From RAM1 sp943372515 (GTDB lineage Bacteria > Pseudomonadota > Gammaproteobacteria > Burkholderiales > Burkholderiaceae_C), in assembly GCA_943372515.1 (NCBI GenBank), contig CALRYY010000009.1:14405-78404 (forward strand): a DNA stretch of 64,000 nucleotides. Direction: 5' to 3'. This document shows, one piece after another, positions 36,000 to 44,950 of the stretch. Every line of letters begins with the position of its first letter. Position 1 is the stretch's first letter. The position numbers and the translations under genes were made by a program. The notes under the pieces are model-generated. The model searched no databases. It was not told the DNA's origin and saw only the letters and a list, made by a program, of their open reading frames with translations.

Positions 36000-36731
36000 T
36001 CAGGCCGCCCGTTGTCCGGCTGGTTCGCCGGCCAGTTGGTCTGAGGTCTTGCCAAAGCGGCGTTCACGCTGGCCGTAGTCGGCAATGGCAGCGTCCAGTG
36101 CGGCCTCGTCGAATTCAGGCCACAGCTTGTCTGAAAAATACAGTTCGCAGTAGGCGGCCTGCCACAACAGGAAATTGCTGATGCGCTGCTCACCGCCGGT
36201 GCGGATCAACAGGTCAGGATCGCTCACATGGGCCAACGCCATGGCCTGGTCCATGCTGGTTTCAGTGATCGCCTCACCCCGGGCCGCCAGCCCGGCCGCA
36301 GCCTGGGCGATGTCCCAGCGGCCGCCGTAGTTGAAGCAGACGTTGAATGTCAGGCGTGTATTGCATGACGTCGCGGCCTCGGCCTGGACCAGGCCCGCGC
36401 GCACCTTGTCTGACAGCGCGGAACGGTCGCCCACAAAATGAATTCGCACGCCTTCGGCCTTGAGTTGCGGCACCTCTCGCGCCAGCGCAACAGCCAGCAG
36501 TTCCATCAGGCCTGATACTTCATCGGGCGGGCGGTTCCAGTTTTCGGACGAAAAGGCGAACACCGTGAGCACACGAACGCCGCGTTCACCGCAGTGACGC
36601 ACGCAGGCGCGCAGTGCATCGACACCCTTCTTGTGCCCTGCCACCCGCGGCAGAAACCGGCGCGTGGCCCAACGGCCATTGCCGTCCATCACGATGGCGA
36701 TGTGGTGTGGGACCGGTGAAGCGGCAGTCAT
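36000..36731 (-). CDS. uppS: Undecaprenyl diphosphate synthase
   Basis: A 243-residue cis-prenyltransferase that makes the C55 carrier lipid for peptidoglycan and O-antigen. IAIVMDGNGRWA (near residue 12) carries the catalytic Asp. AFSSENWNRP and SDPDLLIRTGGEQRISNFLLWQ are the substrate motifs. The ATG at 36731 places the motif as in homologues. It has 7 bp to frr upstream and 16 bp to cdsA downstream. Confidence 0.98.
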   Translation of the reverse strand: MTAASPVPHHIAIVMDGNGRWATRRFLPRVAGHKKGVDALRACVRHCGERGVRVLTVFAFSSENWNRPPDEVSGLMELLAVALAREVPQLKAEGVRIHFVGDRSALSDKVRAGLVQAEAATSCNTRLTFNVCFNYGGRWDIAQAAAGLAARGEAITETSMDQAMALAHVSDPDLLIRTGGEQRISNFLLWQAAYCELYFSDKLWPEFDEAALDAAIADYGQRERRFGKTSDQLAGEPAGQRAA

Positions 36732-36738
36732 GCGCAAG

Positions 36739-37299
36739 TCAGACCGCCAGGATTTCCTGCTCCTTGGAAGCCACCACCTGATCGATCTCGGCCACGTGCC
36801 GGTCAGTGACTTTCTGGATGTCGGCTTCCGCACGCTTCTGGTCGTCTTCCGAGGCAAGCTTGTCCTTGACCAGCTTCTTGACCGCGTCGTTAGCATCACG
36901 GCGCAGGTTGCGCACGGCGATCTTGGCGTTCTCGCCCTCTGTGCGCACGAGCTTGGTCATTTCCTTGCGCCGCTCTTCGCTCATGGGGGGCATGGGTACG
37001 CGGATCAGGTCACCCATGGACGCCGGGTTCAGGCCCAGGTCGCTTTCGCGGATGGCCTTTTCGATCTTGGCGCCCATGCCCTTTTCCCAGGGCTGCACGC
37101 TGATGGTGCGGGCGTCCAGCAGCGACACGTTGGCCACCTGGCTCAACGGGGTCATCGCGCCGTAGTAGTCGACCTGAATGCTGTCCAGCAGTGCCGGATT
37201 GGCACGGCCGGTGCGGATCTTGGTCAGGTTGTTCTTGAAGGCGGCAATGGACTGGTCCATCTTGCCCTCGGTCGTTTTCTTGATGTCAGCAATGGTCAT
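36739..37299 (-). CDS. frr: Ribosome recycling factor
   Basis: A 186-residue tRNA-shaped factor that with EF-G splits post-termination ribosomes. The domain I helices include NLTKIRTGRANPALLDSIQV (about 25-45) and the C-terminal bundle. VSLLDARTISVQPWEK and RIPMPPMSEERRKEM-like segments (here RVPMPPMSEERRKEM) are diagnostic. The length equals the family norm of 185. It follows pyrH by 30 bp. Confidence 0.99.
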   Translation of the reverse strand: MTIADIKKTTEGKMDQSIAAFKNNLTKIRTGRANPALLDSIQVDYYGAMTPLSQVANVSLLDARTISVQPWEKGMGAKIEKAIRESDLGLNPASMGDLIRVPMPPMSEERRKEMTKLVRTEGENAKIAVRNLRRDANDAVKKLVKDKLASEDDQKRAEADIQKVTDRHVAEIDQVVASKEQEILAV

Positions 37300-37329
37300 G
37301 TGGTTCTCCTCAGGCCTGAGCGCTCGCCG

Positions 37330-38052
37330 TCAGGCATACACCAGCGTGCCTTCGTCTTCGCCCAACACCACACGCCTGAGCGCGCCGTGCTTGAAGATCG
37401 AGAACACCTTGATTGGCAGCTTCTGGTCGCGGCACAGCGCAAACGCAGTTGCGTCCATGATGCCCAGATTTTGCGCCATGGCATCGTCAAATGTAATTTT
37501 GTTGTACCGCGTGGCATGCGGATCTTTCTTGGGGTCGGCCGTGTAAACACCGTCCACCTTGGTGGCCTTGAGCACCAGCTCGGCCCCGATCTCAGCCCCG
37601 CGCAGGGCTGCGGCTGTATCGGTGGTGAAAAACGGGTTGCCGGTGCCGGCCGCAAAGATCACGACCTTGCCCTCTTCCAGGTATTGCAGCGCCTTGGGCC
37701 GGATGTAGGGCTCCACCACCTGTTCAATGTTGATGGCGGACATGACGCGGGCCGTCAGTCCCTGCTTGTTCATGGCGTCAGCCAGGGCCAGTGCATTCAT
37801 GACCGTTGCCAGCATCCCCATGTAATCGGCCGTGGCACGGTCCATGCCGACCGAGCCTCCCGCGACGCCGCGAAAGATGTTGCCCCCGCCGATCACGACC
37901 GCCACTTCCACCCCCATGTTCACCACTTCAGCGACTTCCTCGACCATGCGAACGATGGTGGCTCGGTTGATGCCGAAGGAATCGTCACCCATCAGGGCCT
38001 CGCCGGACAGCTTCAGCAGGATTCGCTTGTGGGCTGGCTTGGCTTCTGGCAT
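37330..38052 (-). CDS. pyrH: UMP kinase
   Basis: A 240-residue amino-acid-kinase-fold enzyme making UDP from UMP. RILLKLSGEALMG (near residue 10) and VAVVIGGGNIFRG (near 50) bind phosphates, and DRATADYMGMLATVMNALAL is the UMP site. The ATG at 38052 with GGAGCCCATCC upstream gives the family length; a longer frame crosses the tsf terminator. A terminator hairpin lies between tsf and this gene, so pyrH may be reached only by read-through or its own promoter. Confidence 0.98.
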   Translation of the reverse strand: MPEAKPAHKRILLKLSGEALMGDDSFGINRATIVRMVEEVAEVVNMGVEVAVVIGGGNIFRGVAGGSVGMDRATADYMGMLATVMNALALADAMNKQGLTARVMSAINIEQVVEPYIRPKALQYLEEGKVVIFAAGTGNPFFTTDTAAALRGAEIGAELVLKATKVDGVYTADPKKDPHATRYNKITFDDAMAQNLGIMDATAFALCRDQKLPIKVFSIFKHGALRRVVLGEDEGTLVYA

Positions 38053-38098
38053 GGATGGGCTCCTTGGGTGTTGTTGAGTGTACTTAATGGTGGCGGTG

Positions 38099-38124
38099 AA
38101 AAAAGGGCGGCCGGTGGCCGCCCT
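38099..38124 (-). terminator. Intrinsic terminator after tsf
   Basis: GGGCGGCC and GGCCGCCC arms with a GGT/ACC loop, then a T6 run on the minus strand, 5 bp after the tsf stop codon. Confidence 0.88.
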
Positions 38125-38129
38125 GTGCA

Positions 38130-39053
38130 TCAGGCCGAAGCCTTGGCGGCAGCGACCTGAGCGGCAACCTCGGCCGCGAAGTCGTCCACCTTTTTCTCAA
38201 TGCCTTCGCCCACCACGTACAGCGTGAACGCCTTGACCGTGGTGTTGGCGGCCTTGAGCATCTGCTCGACCGTCTGCTTGTCGTTCTTCACGAAGGACTG
38301 GTTGAACAGCGAGACCTCCTTGAGGTATTTCTGCACGCCGCCTTCGATGCGCTTGGCAACGATTTCGGGCGACTGCGCTGGCTTGCCAGCGGCTTCTGCA
38401 GCTTTCTTGTCTTCTTCAGCCTTGCCTGCGGCAACTGCGCGCTCCTTGTCGATCAGGTCCGACGGCACGTCGGCGCTGGTCAGGGCCACAGGCTTCATGG
38501 CCGCCACGTGCATCGCGGTGTCCTTGGCAGCGGTTTCGTCGCCGTCAAACTCAACGACCACACCGATGCGCGTGCCATGAAGATACGCTGCCAGCTTGTT
38601 GCCGCCCGAGAAGCGCTTGAAGCGGCGAAAGCTCATGTTCTCGCCGATCTTGCCGATCAGCCCCCTGCGCACGTCTTCCAGCGTGGGGCCAAAGCCGTCC
38701 TGGCTGTAAGCCAGTGCACCCAGCGCGGCCACATCGGCCGGGTTTTGCGTGGCGATCAGCTCGGCGGCCTTGTTGGCCAGCGCCAGGAAGCTGTCGTTCT
38801 TGGTCACGAAATCGGTTTCGCAGTTGGTCTCGAGCAGGGCACCGGTCGTGCCGTCGATGTACGCGGACACAACGCCTTCGGCGGTGATGCGGGCGGCGGC
38901 CTTGCCAGCCTTGTTGCCCAGCTTGACGCGCAGCAGTTCCTCAGCCTTTTCCAGATTGCCTTCGGCCTCGGTCAGGGCCTTCTTGCATTCCATCATGGGG
39001 GCATCGGTTTTGGCGCGCAGTTCGGCGACCATGCTTGCGGTAATTGCAGCCAT
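38130..39053 (-). CDS. tsf: Elongation factor Ts
   Basis: A 307-residue nucleotide exchange factor for EF-Tu. The N-terminal UBA-like domain starts ITASMVAELRAKTDAPMMECKKAL, with the invariant CKKAL motif. The core region carries NCETDFVTKND (the TDFV contact with EF-Tu) near residue 80. A coiled-coil insert and a C-terminal segment follow. 88 bp after rpsB, separated by an attenuator-like hairpin; a strong terminator follows. Confidence 0.99.
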   Translation of the reverse strand: MAAITASMVAELRAKTDAPMMECKKALTEAEGNLEKAEELLRVKLGNKAGKAAARITAEGVVSAYIDGTTGALLETNCETDFVTKNDSFLALANKAAELIATQNPADVAALGALAYSQDGFGPTLEDVRRGLIGKIGENMSFRRFKRFSGGNKLAAYLHGTRIGVVVEFDGDETAAKDTAMHVAAMKPVALTSADVPSDLIDKERAVAAGKAEEDKKAAEAAGKPAQSPEIVAKRIEGGVQKYLKEVSLFNQSFVKNDKQTVEQMLKAANTTVKAFTLYVVGEGIEKKVDDFAAEVAAQVAAAKASA

Positions 39054-39096
39054 TTGTTACTCCGTTGTCTTCAGTTCAATCAATCAGTTCAGTTGT

Positions 39097-39123
39097 AAAA
39101 AAGGGGCTACCAGAGCCCCTTTT
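39097..39123 (-). terminator. rpsB-tsf intergenic terminator or attenuator
   Basis: GGGGCT and AGCCCC arms extended by A/T pairs and ending in T6 on the minus strand, 18 bp after the rpsB stop. In enterobacteria partial termination here sets the S2:EF-Ts ratio. Confidence 0.85.
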
Positions 39124-39141
39124 CACGGCTCGAAGGGCGCG

Positions 39142-39894
39142 TCAGGCGGCGGAGCCTTCTTCGACTTCAACAAATTCGTCACTGCCTTCAGCAACAGCCT
39201 TCACAACGTCGTTCACGGCGTTGGCGCGGCCCTCGAGGATTGCGTCGGCAATGCCGCGGGCGTACAGCATCACGGCCTTGGCCGAGTCGTCGTTGCCGGG
39301 GATGATGTAGTCGATGCCTTCGGGCGAGTGGTTGGAGTCCACAACGCCAACCAGCGGGATGCCCAGCTTCTTGGCTTCAGCGACAGCGATCTTGTGAAAG
39401 CCCACGTCGATGATGAAGATGGCGTCAGGCAGTGCAGTCATGTCCTGGATGCCGCCGATGTCTTTTTCGAGCTTCTCGATTTCACGGGTGAAGGTGAGCT
39501 GCTCTTTTTTGCTCAGGGAGTCCAGGCCAGCTTCCCGCTGGGCTTTCATGTCCTTCAGGCGCTTGATCGAGGTCTTGACCGTCTTGAAGTTGGTCAGCAT
39601 GCCGCCGAGCCAGCGCTGGTCAACAAAGGGAACGCCTGCGCGCTGGGCTTCAGCGGAGACGATTTCGCGCGCCTGGCGCTTGGTGCCCACCATCAGGATG
39701 GTGCCGCGGTTCGCTGCAAGCTGCTTCACGAACTTCGTCGCCTCCTGGAACATCGGCAGCGACTTTTCCAGGTTGATGATGTGGATCTTGTTGCGATGAC
39801 CGAAGATGAACGGGGCCATCTTGGGGTTCCAGAAGCGGGTTTGATGACCAAAGTGGACACCGGCTTCCAGCATTTGACGCATGGTTGCGGACAT
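39142..39894 (-). CDS. rpsB: 30S ribosomal protein S2
   Basis: A 250-residue ribosomal protein of the 30S subunit, needed for S1 binding. It opens MRQMLEAGVHFGHQTRFWNPKM, and NPKMAPFIFGHRNKIHIINLEKS, PFVDQRWLGGMLTNFKT and GIPLVGVVDSNHSPEGIDYIIPGNDDS are all diagnostic (shown as overlapping family motifs). First gene of the translation/envelope cluster; a 150-bp leader separates it from its probable promoter. Confidence 0.99.
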   Translation of the reverse strand: MSATMRQMLEAGVHFGHQTRFWNPKMAPFIFGHRNKIHIINLEKSLPMFQEATKFVKQLAANRGTILMVGTKRQAREIVSAEAQRAGVPFVDQRWLGGMLTNFKTVKTSIKRLKDMKAQREAGLDSLSKKEQLTFTREIEKLEKDIGGIQDMTALPDAIFIIDVGFHKIAVAEAKKLGIPLVGVVDSNHSPEGIDYIIPGNDDSAKAVMLYARGIADAILEGRANAVNDVVKAVAEGSDEFVEVEEGSAA

Positions 39895-40009
39895 AAGCTA
39901 ACTCCAAAGGTTGGGTCTAAAATCCAGCCCGCTTTGCACCCGGCAACTTGAAACCGGAATGCAACACCTTGATGGGCTGGTTTGCGTATTTGTTTTACCT
40001 TGGGGCAAA

Positions 40010-40024
40010 GCACAATGCTTGTGC
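40010..40024 (-). other. Hairpin in rpsB leader
   Basis: GCACAA and TTGTGC arms around TGC, about 115 bp before the rpsB ATG and within its predicted 5' UTR. It may belong to an S2 autoregulatory leader, but this is only suggested by position. Confidence 0.35.
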
Positions 40025-40043
40025 CCATCAGCAAAACCCAAAG

Positions 40044-40052
40044 AGTATAGCA
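40044..40052 (-). promoter_or_regulatory. Extended -10 promoter of rpsB operon
   Basis: TGCTATACT on the minus strand is an extended -10 (TGn plus TATACT) with no good -35. It lies about 150 bp before the rpsB start, in the short gap to the divergent amidase gene. Confidence 0.55.
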
Positions 40053-40082
40053 GGTCAGCCACGTTTCCCTTCTGAAAGACAC

Positions 40083-41423
40083 ATGCTTTCTGATATTCAT
40101 GCCACCCGGGCGCGCATTCTTTCAGGCCAGACAGACGCCCAGGCCGAACTCGATCGGGCCATTGCGGCGGCCCGGTCGCCGGCCTGCGCCCACGCTTTCG
40201 TCAAGACCACGTTTGCTGACGCCCGCGAGGCTGCAGGCCATACGGCCTTGGCGCATCGACCGCTGGCCGGACTGGCCGTCTCGGTAAAAGACCTGTTTGA
40301 CGTAGCCGGCCAGGTCACTGCAGCCGGCTCAACCGTGCTGGCCAATGCCGCCCCTGCCGCACAGGACTGCGCTGCGGTGGCCCGGCTGCGGGCCGCTGGC
40401 GCGGCGGTCATCGGCCGGACCAACATGACCGAGTTCGCGTTTTCGGGCGTAGGCGTAAACCCGCACCACGGCACACCGGCCAACGCCTGCGACAGCGCCA
40501 CGCCGCGCATCCCGGGCGGATCGTCCTCTGGCGCGGCTGTGTCGGTCGCCACCGGCGCCGCCTTCGTGGGCCTGGGGTCGGACACCGGTGGCTCGATCCG
40601 CATTCCGGCGGCGCTGAATGGCATCGTGGGCTTCAAAAACACGGCGCGGCTGGTCCCAACCGCTGGCGCTGTACCGCTGTCCACCACGCTGGACACCGCG
40701 TGCGCCATGACGCGCAGCGTGCGAGATGCGATCACCGTTCACGAGGTGCTGGCGGCGCGCACCGTCACGCGCAGCGGCTCGCCGCTGTCGGGTTACCGGC
40801 TTGCCGTCGCCACCACGACCATGCTGGATGGGATGGAAGCCACGGTTGCCACCGCTTTTGAACGCACGCTCAAAGCGCTGCGCGATGCAGGTGCGCGCAT
40901 TGACGAATTGACTTTGGCGCCGATCCAGGATCTTGGCGCCATCCAGTCCACCGGGGGCTTTTCCGCCGCCGAAAGCTACACCTGGCACCAGGACCTGCTG
41001 TCGCAACGAGGCGACGGCTATGATCCGCGCGTGCGCGCCCGCATCGAGCGCGGCGCCGCCATGAAGGCCTGGGAATATTTGGCGCTGGTGCAGGCCCGCC
41101 ATGACTGGATTGCCCGCGTGGATCATGCCTTGGCCGGGTACGACGCTGTGCTGTCGCCCACGGTCCCCATCACCGCGCCGCCGCTGGCGTCTGTGGCGCC
41201 GGGCGTGCAGCGCGATGAAGAGTTCTTCCGCGTCAACGCACTGCTGCTGCGCAACCCCAGCGTTGTCAACATGCTGGACGGCTGTGCCATTTCCATCCCC
41301 TGCCAGCAGCCCGGTGAACTGCCGGTGGGCCTGATGATCTGGCATGGAGCCCTGCGTGACGACACCGTGCTGAACATCGCTCTACAGGCCGAAGCCGCCC
41401 TGGCCGCCGGGAGCGCGGCATGA
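40083..41423 (+). CDS. Amidase (amidase-signature family)
   Basis: A 446-residue amidase-signature hydrolase. The catalytic triad Lys69 (LAVSVKDLFD), cis-Ser147/148 (PGGSSSGAAVSVA) and nucleophile Ser171 (LGSDTGGSIRIPAA) is complete. No signal peptide. The ATG at 40083 was chosen because it gives the family-like N-terminus; upstream codons lie in the rpsB leader. It overlaps the D-amino-acid dehydrogenase gene by 4 bp. It resembles GatA-like and AtzE/biuret-type amidases, but gatB and gatC are absent, so it is not the tRNA amidotransferase subunit. The substrate is unknown; release of an amino acid from an amide would suit the next gene. Confidence 0.9.
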   Translation: MLSDIHATRARILSGQTDAQAELDRAIAAARSPACAHAFVKTTFADAREAAGHTALAHRPLAGLAVSVKDLFDVAGQVTAAGSTVLANAAPAAQDCAAVARLRAAGAAVIGRTNMTEFAFSGVGVNPHHGTPANACDSATPRIPGGSSSGAAVSVATGAAFVGLGSDTGGSIRIPAALNGIVGFKNTARLVPTAGAVPLSTTLDTACAMTRSVRDAITVHEVLAARTVTRSGSPLSGYRLAVATTTMLDGMEATVATAFERTLKALRDAGARIDELTLAPIQDLGAIQSTGGFSAAESYTWHQDLLSQRGDGYDPRVRARIERGAAMKAWEYLALVQARHDWIARVDHALAGYDAVLSPTVPITAPPLASVAPGVQRDEEFFRVNALLLRNPSVVNMLDGCAISIPCQQPGELPVGLMIWHGALRDDTVLNIALQAEAALAAGSAA

Positions 41424-42685
41424 GGGTCGCGATCGTGGGCGCCGGCATCATCGGCGTGACCACCGCATATGAGCTGGCCGCCGACGGCCATGAAGTCACG
41501 GTCTTTGAGCGGCGCAGCGCCGCCGCCGAGGAAACTAGCTTTGCCAATGCCGGAGTGGTCGCGCCAGGTTACGTCACACCGTGGGCCGCGCCGGGCATGC
41601 CGGGCAAGGTGGCAAGATACCTGCTCAGTCAACATGCGCCGGTCAAGCTCGCTCTGCCGCTGAATGGGAGCGAGCTCGCGTGGATGTGGAAATGGTTTCG
41701 CTCCTGCAAGCTGGAAACCTACCTGACCAACCGTGCCCGCATGCAGCGCCTGGCGTTCTACAGCCGCGACTGCCTGCACGACCTGACAGACAGGCTGCAA
41801 CTGGACTACGACCGCAGCCCCGGCTACATGGTGCTGCTGCGCTCTGAGGCCGACAGCAAATTGATTCAGCCCGGTCTGCAGGTGCTGCGCGACGCGGGCG
41901 TTGCCTTCAGCGAAATCTCGTCAGACAAGGCCCGACTGATCGAGCCGGCGCTGAACCCCGACACACAATTCATGGGGGCTGTGCACCTGCCGTCTGACGA
42001 AGTCGGCAACTGCCGCCAGTTCGCCCTGCTGCTCAAAAAGGAAGCCGAGGCTTTGGGCGCACGCTTTGAGTTCAATGCCAATGTGGCAGCGCTGGATCCG
42101 TCGCACCCATCAAGCTTGGCCGTGCAAGGCGAGCCGGCGCCGCGTCACTTTGACGCCCTGGTGATGTGTGCGGGTCTGGCCAGTGCGAGCCTGCTGCGTC
42201 CGGTAGGCCTGAAGATTCCCTTGGCAGCGGTGTACGGCTACTCCATCAGCGCTCCGATCCGCGAGCCGCTGAACGCACCACGCAGCGCGCTGATGGACGA
42301 ACGCTACAAGGTGGCCATTTCGCGCCTGGGCAACCGTGTGCGCGTCGCAGGCAGCGCGGAGATTGGCGGGCGGCCTGATGTCAAGCGCGCCGCCTCCATC
42401 CAGACCCTGTACAAGGTTCTTCATGACTGGTTTCCGGGCGCGGCGCATATATCGAACACTGGCGCCAGCGTGCAGGAATGGAAGGGCGCACGCCCGATGC
42501 TGCCGGATGGACCGCCGGTACTGGGTGCAAGCGGCCTGGCGGGCTTGTGGCTGAACCTGGGTCATGGCTCCAGCGGCTGGGCATTGAGTTGCGGCAGTGC
42601 CCGCATCCTTGCCGACCAGATTGCCGGGCGAACGCCCGGCGTGGACGTAGCCGGGCTGGGCCTGGGACGGCTGACCAAGGCATGA
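41420..42685 (+). CDS. dadA: FAD-dependent D-amino-acid dehydrogenase
   Basis: A 421-residue DadA-type flavoprotein. The N-terminal dinucleotide fold is VAIVGAGIIGVTTAYELA (3-20) with an acidic end at VTVFERR. SFANAGVVAPGYVTPWAAPG (near 40) is typical of DadA, and the C-terminal FAD contact is LGHGSSGWALSCGSA. It oxidises D-amino acids to 2-oxo acids with electrons going to the membrane quinone pool. It overlaps both neighbours by 4 bp (amidase upstream, NAD(P)HX repair enzyme downstream). The specific amino acid is unknown. Confidence 0.9.
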   Translation: MRVAIVGAGIIGVTTAYELAADGHEVTVFERRSAAAEETSFANAGVVAPGYVTPWAAPGMPGKVARYLLSQHAPVKLALPLNGSELAWMWKWFRSCKLETYLTNRARMQRLAFYSRDCLHDLTDRLQLDYDRSPGYMVLLRSEADSKLIQPGLQVLRDAGVAFSEISSDKARLIEPALNPDTQFMGAVHLPSDEVGNCRQFALLLKKEAEALGARFEFNANVAALDPSHPSSLAVQGEPAPRHFDALVMCAGLASASLLRPVGLKIPLAAVYGYSISAPIREPLNAPRSALMDERYKVAISRLGNRVRVAGSAEIGGRPDVKRAASIQTLYKVLHDWFPGAAHISNTGASVQEWKGARPMLPDGPPVLGASGLAGLWLNLGHGSSGWALSCGSARILADQIAGRTPGVDVAGLGLGRLTKA

Positions 42686-44163
42686 AGGCGCTCGCGCACA
42701 ATGGCGCGATGCACCGTATCACCCCCACCCAAGCCTGGCCGCTGCACGACATTGCAGCCACCCGCGCGCTGGAGGCCGCCGCGCAGACAACACGTGCGCC
42801 ACATGTGCTGATGCAGCGCGCAGGCCTGGCCGTGGCCCAACTCGCCTTGGCGGTCGCGCCGCATGCGCGCCGGGTGTGGCTGGCCTGCGGGCCCGGCAAC
42901 AACGGCGGCGACGGCCTGGAAGCCGCCATGCACCTGCAGCAGTGGGGTCGCGCGCCTGTGGTGACCTGGCTCGGGGACGAAGCTACAGCCCCTGCAGACG
43001 CCCAGGCCTCGTTGGCGCGGGCACGCGAGTCGGGTGTGCAGTTTTCCGGTCAGGCATCCTCAGGGCTGCCCCCCCCAGATCTGTGCATCGACGCCCTGCT
43101 GGGTATCGGAAGTCAGCGCCCGGCCGAAGGCCGCATGGCAGCCTGCCTGGATGCGCTGTGTGCGTTCGCCGCACCCAAACTGGCCGTGGATATACCCACG
43201 GGCCTGGACCCCGACACGGGCACAGCCACCATGGGCGCGCAACTGGTGCGGGCCCGCTGGACGTTGAGCTTGTTGACGCTCAAGCCGGGGCTTTTCACAG
43301 CGCAAGGGCGCGACTTCGCAGGCGAAGTCTGGTTGGACACACTGGGCGTGGATGACGGTGCTGCGCCGCCATGTGCAGCACTGGCGGGCCCGACAGCAGC
43401 GCTGTTGCGCCCGCATGCGTCGCACAAGGGCAGCTATGGCGATGTGGCCGTGATCGGTGGTGCGACCGGTATGGCTGGCGCCGCGCTGCTAGCCGCTCGC
43501 GCAGCCCTGTACGGCGGTGCGGGCCGCGTATTTGCGGGTTTGCTGGCCCGTGATGCCCCTGCATTCGACCTGGGCCAAATTGAGCTGATGCTGCGCAACT
43601 GGCAAACGCTGGACCTGCAGGCAATGACGGTGGTGTGCGGCTGCGGCGGCGGTGACGCCGTGCGCGCCGTGCTGGGCACCGTGCTGTCAACCGCACAGAA
43701 ACTCGTGCTGGACGCGGACGCGCTGAATGCCATCAGCATTGACCCACAATTACAGACCCTGGTGCGCGCACGCGCGCAACGGCGCCCTGGCACCACCCTC
43801 CTCACCCCCCACCCGCTGGAAGCTGCCCGGCTGCTGGGCACGGACACCTCAGCGGTACAGGCCAACCGCCTGCGTGCGGCTCAACAACTGGCGGATCAAA
43901 CCGGATGTGTCGTCGTCCTCAAAGGGTCCGGCAGCGTGATTGCCCAGCCAGGGCGCACACCACTGATCAACCCCACCGGCAACGCGCGGCTTGCCACCGC
44001 GGGCACGGGTGATGTGCTGGCTGGCCTGGCGGGCGCCTGCCTGGCCGCTGGTGCGGATGCTTTTGAAGCGGCCGCAAGGGCGACCTGGCGGCATGGCCTG
44101 GCAGCAGACCAGTGGTCTGCGGACCAGCCCCTGACTGCAGGGGCCCTGGCCGCTCGGCTGTAG
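42682..44163 (+). CDS. nnr: Bifunctional NAD(P)H-hydrate epimerase/dehydratase
   Basis: A 493-residue fusion that repairs damaged NAD(P)HX. The N-terminal YjeF_N epimerase domain (about 1-220) has LACGPGNNGGDGLEAA. The C-terminal ADP-dependent dehydratase domain (about 230-493, ribokinase-like) has HKGSYGDVAVIGGATGMAGA, LTPHPLEAARLL and NARLATAGTGDVLAGL. ATG 42682 overlaps the dadA stop by 4 bp; MHRITP at 42709 is a possible later start. The fused form matches E. coli YjeF. Confidence 0.95.
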   Translation: MKALAHNGAMHRITPTQAWPLHDIAATRALEAAAQTTRAPHVLMQRAGLAVAQLALAVAPHARRVWLACGPGNNGGDGLEAAMHLQQWGRAPVVTWLGDEATAPADAQASLARARESGVQFSGQASSGLPPPDLCIDALLGIGSQRPAEGRMAACLDALCAFAAPKLAVDIPTGLDPDTGTATMGAQLVRARWTLSLLTLKPGLFTAQGRDFAGEVWLDTLGVDDGAAPPCAALAGPTAALLRPHASHKGSYGDVAVIGGATGMAGAALLAARAALYGGAGRVFAGLLARDAPAFDLGQIELMLRNWQTLDLQAMTVVCGCGGGDAVRAVLGTVLSTAQKLVLDADALNAISIDPQLQTLVRARAQRRPGTTLLTPHPLEAARLLGTDTSAVQANRLRAAQQLADQTGCVVVLKGSGSVIAQPGRTPLINPTGNARLATAGTGDVLAGLAGACLAAGADAFEAAARATWRHGLAADQWSADQPLTAGALAARL

Positions 44164-44172
44164 CGCCAGCCC

Positions 44173-44919
44173 TCAGCCTCGCCCGGCAAATGGCATCTTG
44201 GTCGCCATGACGGTGTGGAACATGACGTTGGCCTCCAGCGGCAGGTTGGCCATGTACAGCACGGACTGGCCCACGATGTTCACATCCATCAGCGGCTCCA
44301 CGGCAATTTCACCGTTGGCTTGCGGCACGCCCTTGGCCATGCGCATCGCCATCTCGGTCCCGGCATTGCCCACGTCGATCTGACCCACGGCTATTTCGTG
44401 CCGACGCCCGTCCAGCGATGCGGTCTTGGTCAGACCCATCACCGCGTGCTTGGTGGCGGTGTAGGCGATGGAATTGGGCCGCGGCGTGTGCGCCGAGATG
44501 GAGCCGTTGTTGATGATGCGACCGCCCTTGGGGTCCTGCGCCTTCATGACGCGAAACGCGTTCTGGATGCAATAGAACATGCCGTTCAGGTTGATGTCCA
44601 CCACGTTCTTCCACTGCTCGACGGTCAGCTCGTCCAGCGGCACGCCAGGCGCATTGACGCCCGCGTTGTTGAACAGCAGGTCCACGCGGCCAAAGGCCTG
44701 CACAACCCGGTCAAACAGCGCACGCACGGCCTGAGGGTCTGCCACGTCGGTGGGTACGGCCACAGCGCGCGGGCCTGCACCAGACTCAGCAACCACAGTC
44801 TCCAGCGGCTCGGCGCGCCGCCCCGCCAGCGCCACATGCCAGCCATCTTTCAGCAACGCCAGCGCCGCTGCCTTGCCAATACCGGTACCTGCGCCCGTCA
44901 CGATCGCAATCTTGCTCAT
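44173..44919 (-). CDS. SDR-family NAD(P)-dependent oxidoreductase
   Basis: A 248-residue classical short-chain dehydrogenase. The cofactor loop is TGAGTGIGKAAA (8-19), with NNAGVNAPG near 85, a catalytic Ser in NNGSISAHTPR (near 140) and YTATK (near 155). An Arg in LAGRRAEP after strand 2 hints at NADP(H). The ATG at 44919 starts the Rossmann strand. It is convergent with nnr (9 bp) and lies 31 bp downstream of rnr on the same strand. The substrate cannot be inferred. Confidence 0.9.
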   Translation of the reverse strand: MSKIAIVTGAGTGIGKAAALALLKDGWHVALAGRRAEPLETVVAESGAGPRAVAVPTDVADPQAVRALFDRVVQAFGRVDLLFNNAGVNAPGVPLDELTVEQWKNVVDINLNGMFYCIQNAFRVMKAQDPKGGRIINNGSISAHTPRPNSIAYTATKHAVMGLTKTASLDGRRHEIAVGQIDVGNAGTEMAMRMAKGVPQANGEIAVEPLMDVNIVGQSVLYMANLPLEANVMFHTVMATKMPFAGRG

Positions 44920-44950
44920 TCTCGAAAGTCTCCTGTGTTTTTCTGTCCAT

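Noticed and set aside
40083..41423. GatA subunit of aspartyl/glutamyl-tRNA amidotransferase
   Set aside because: Triad is shared by all amidase-signature proteins, but gatB and gatC are absent and the partner genes are catabolic.
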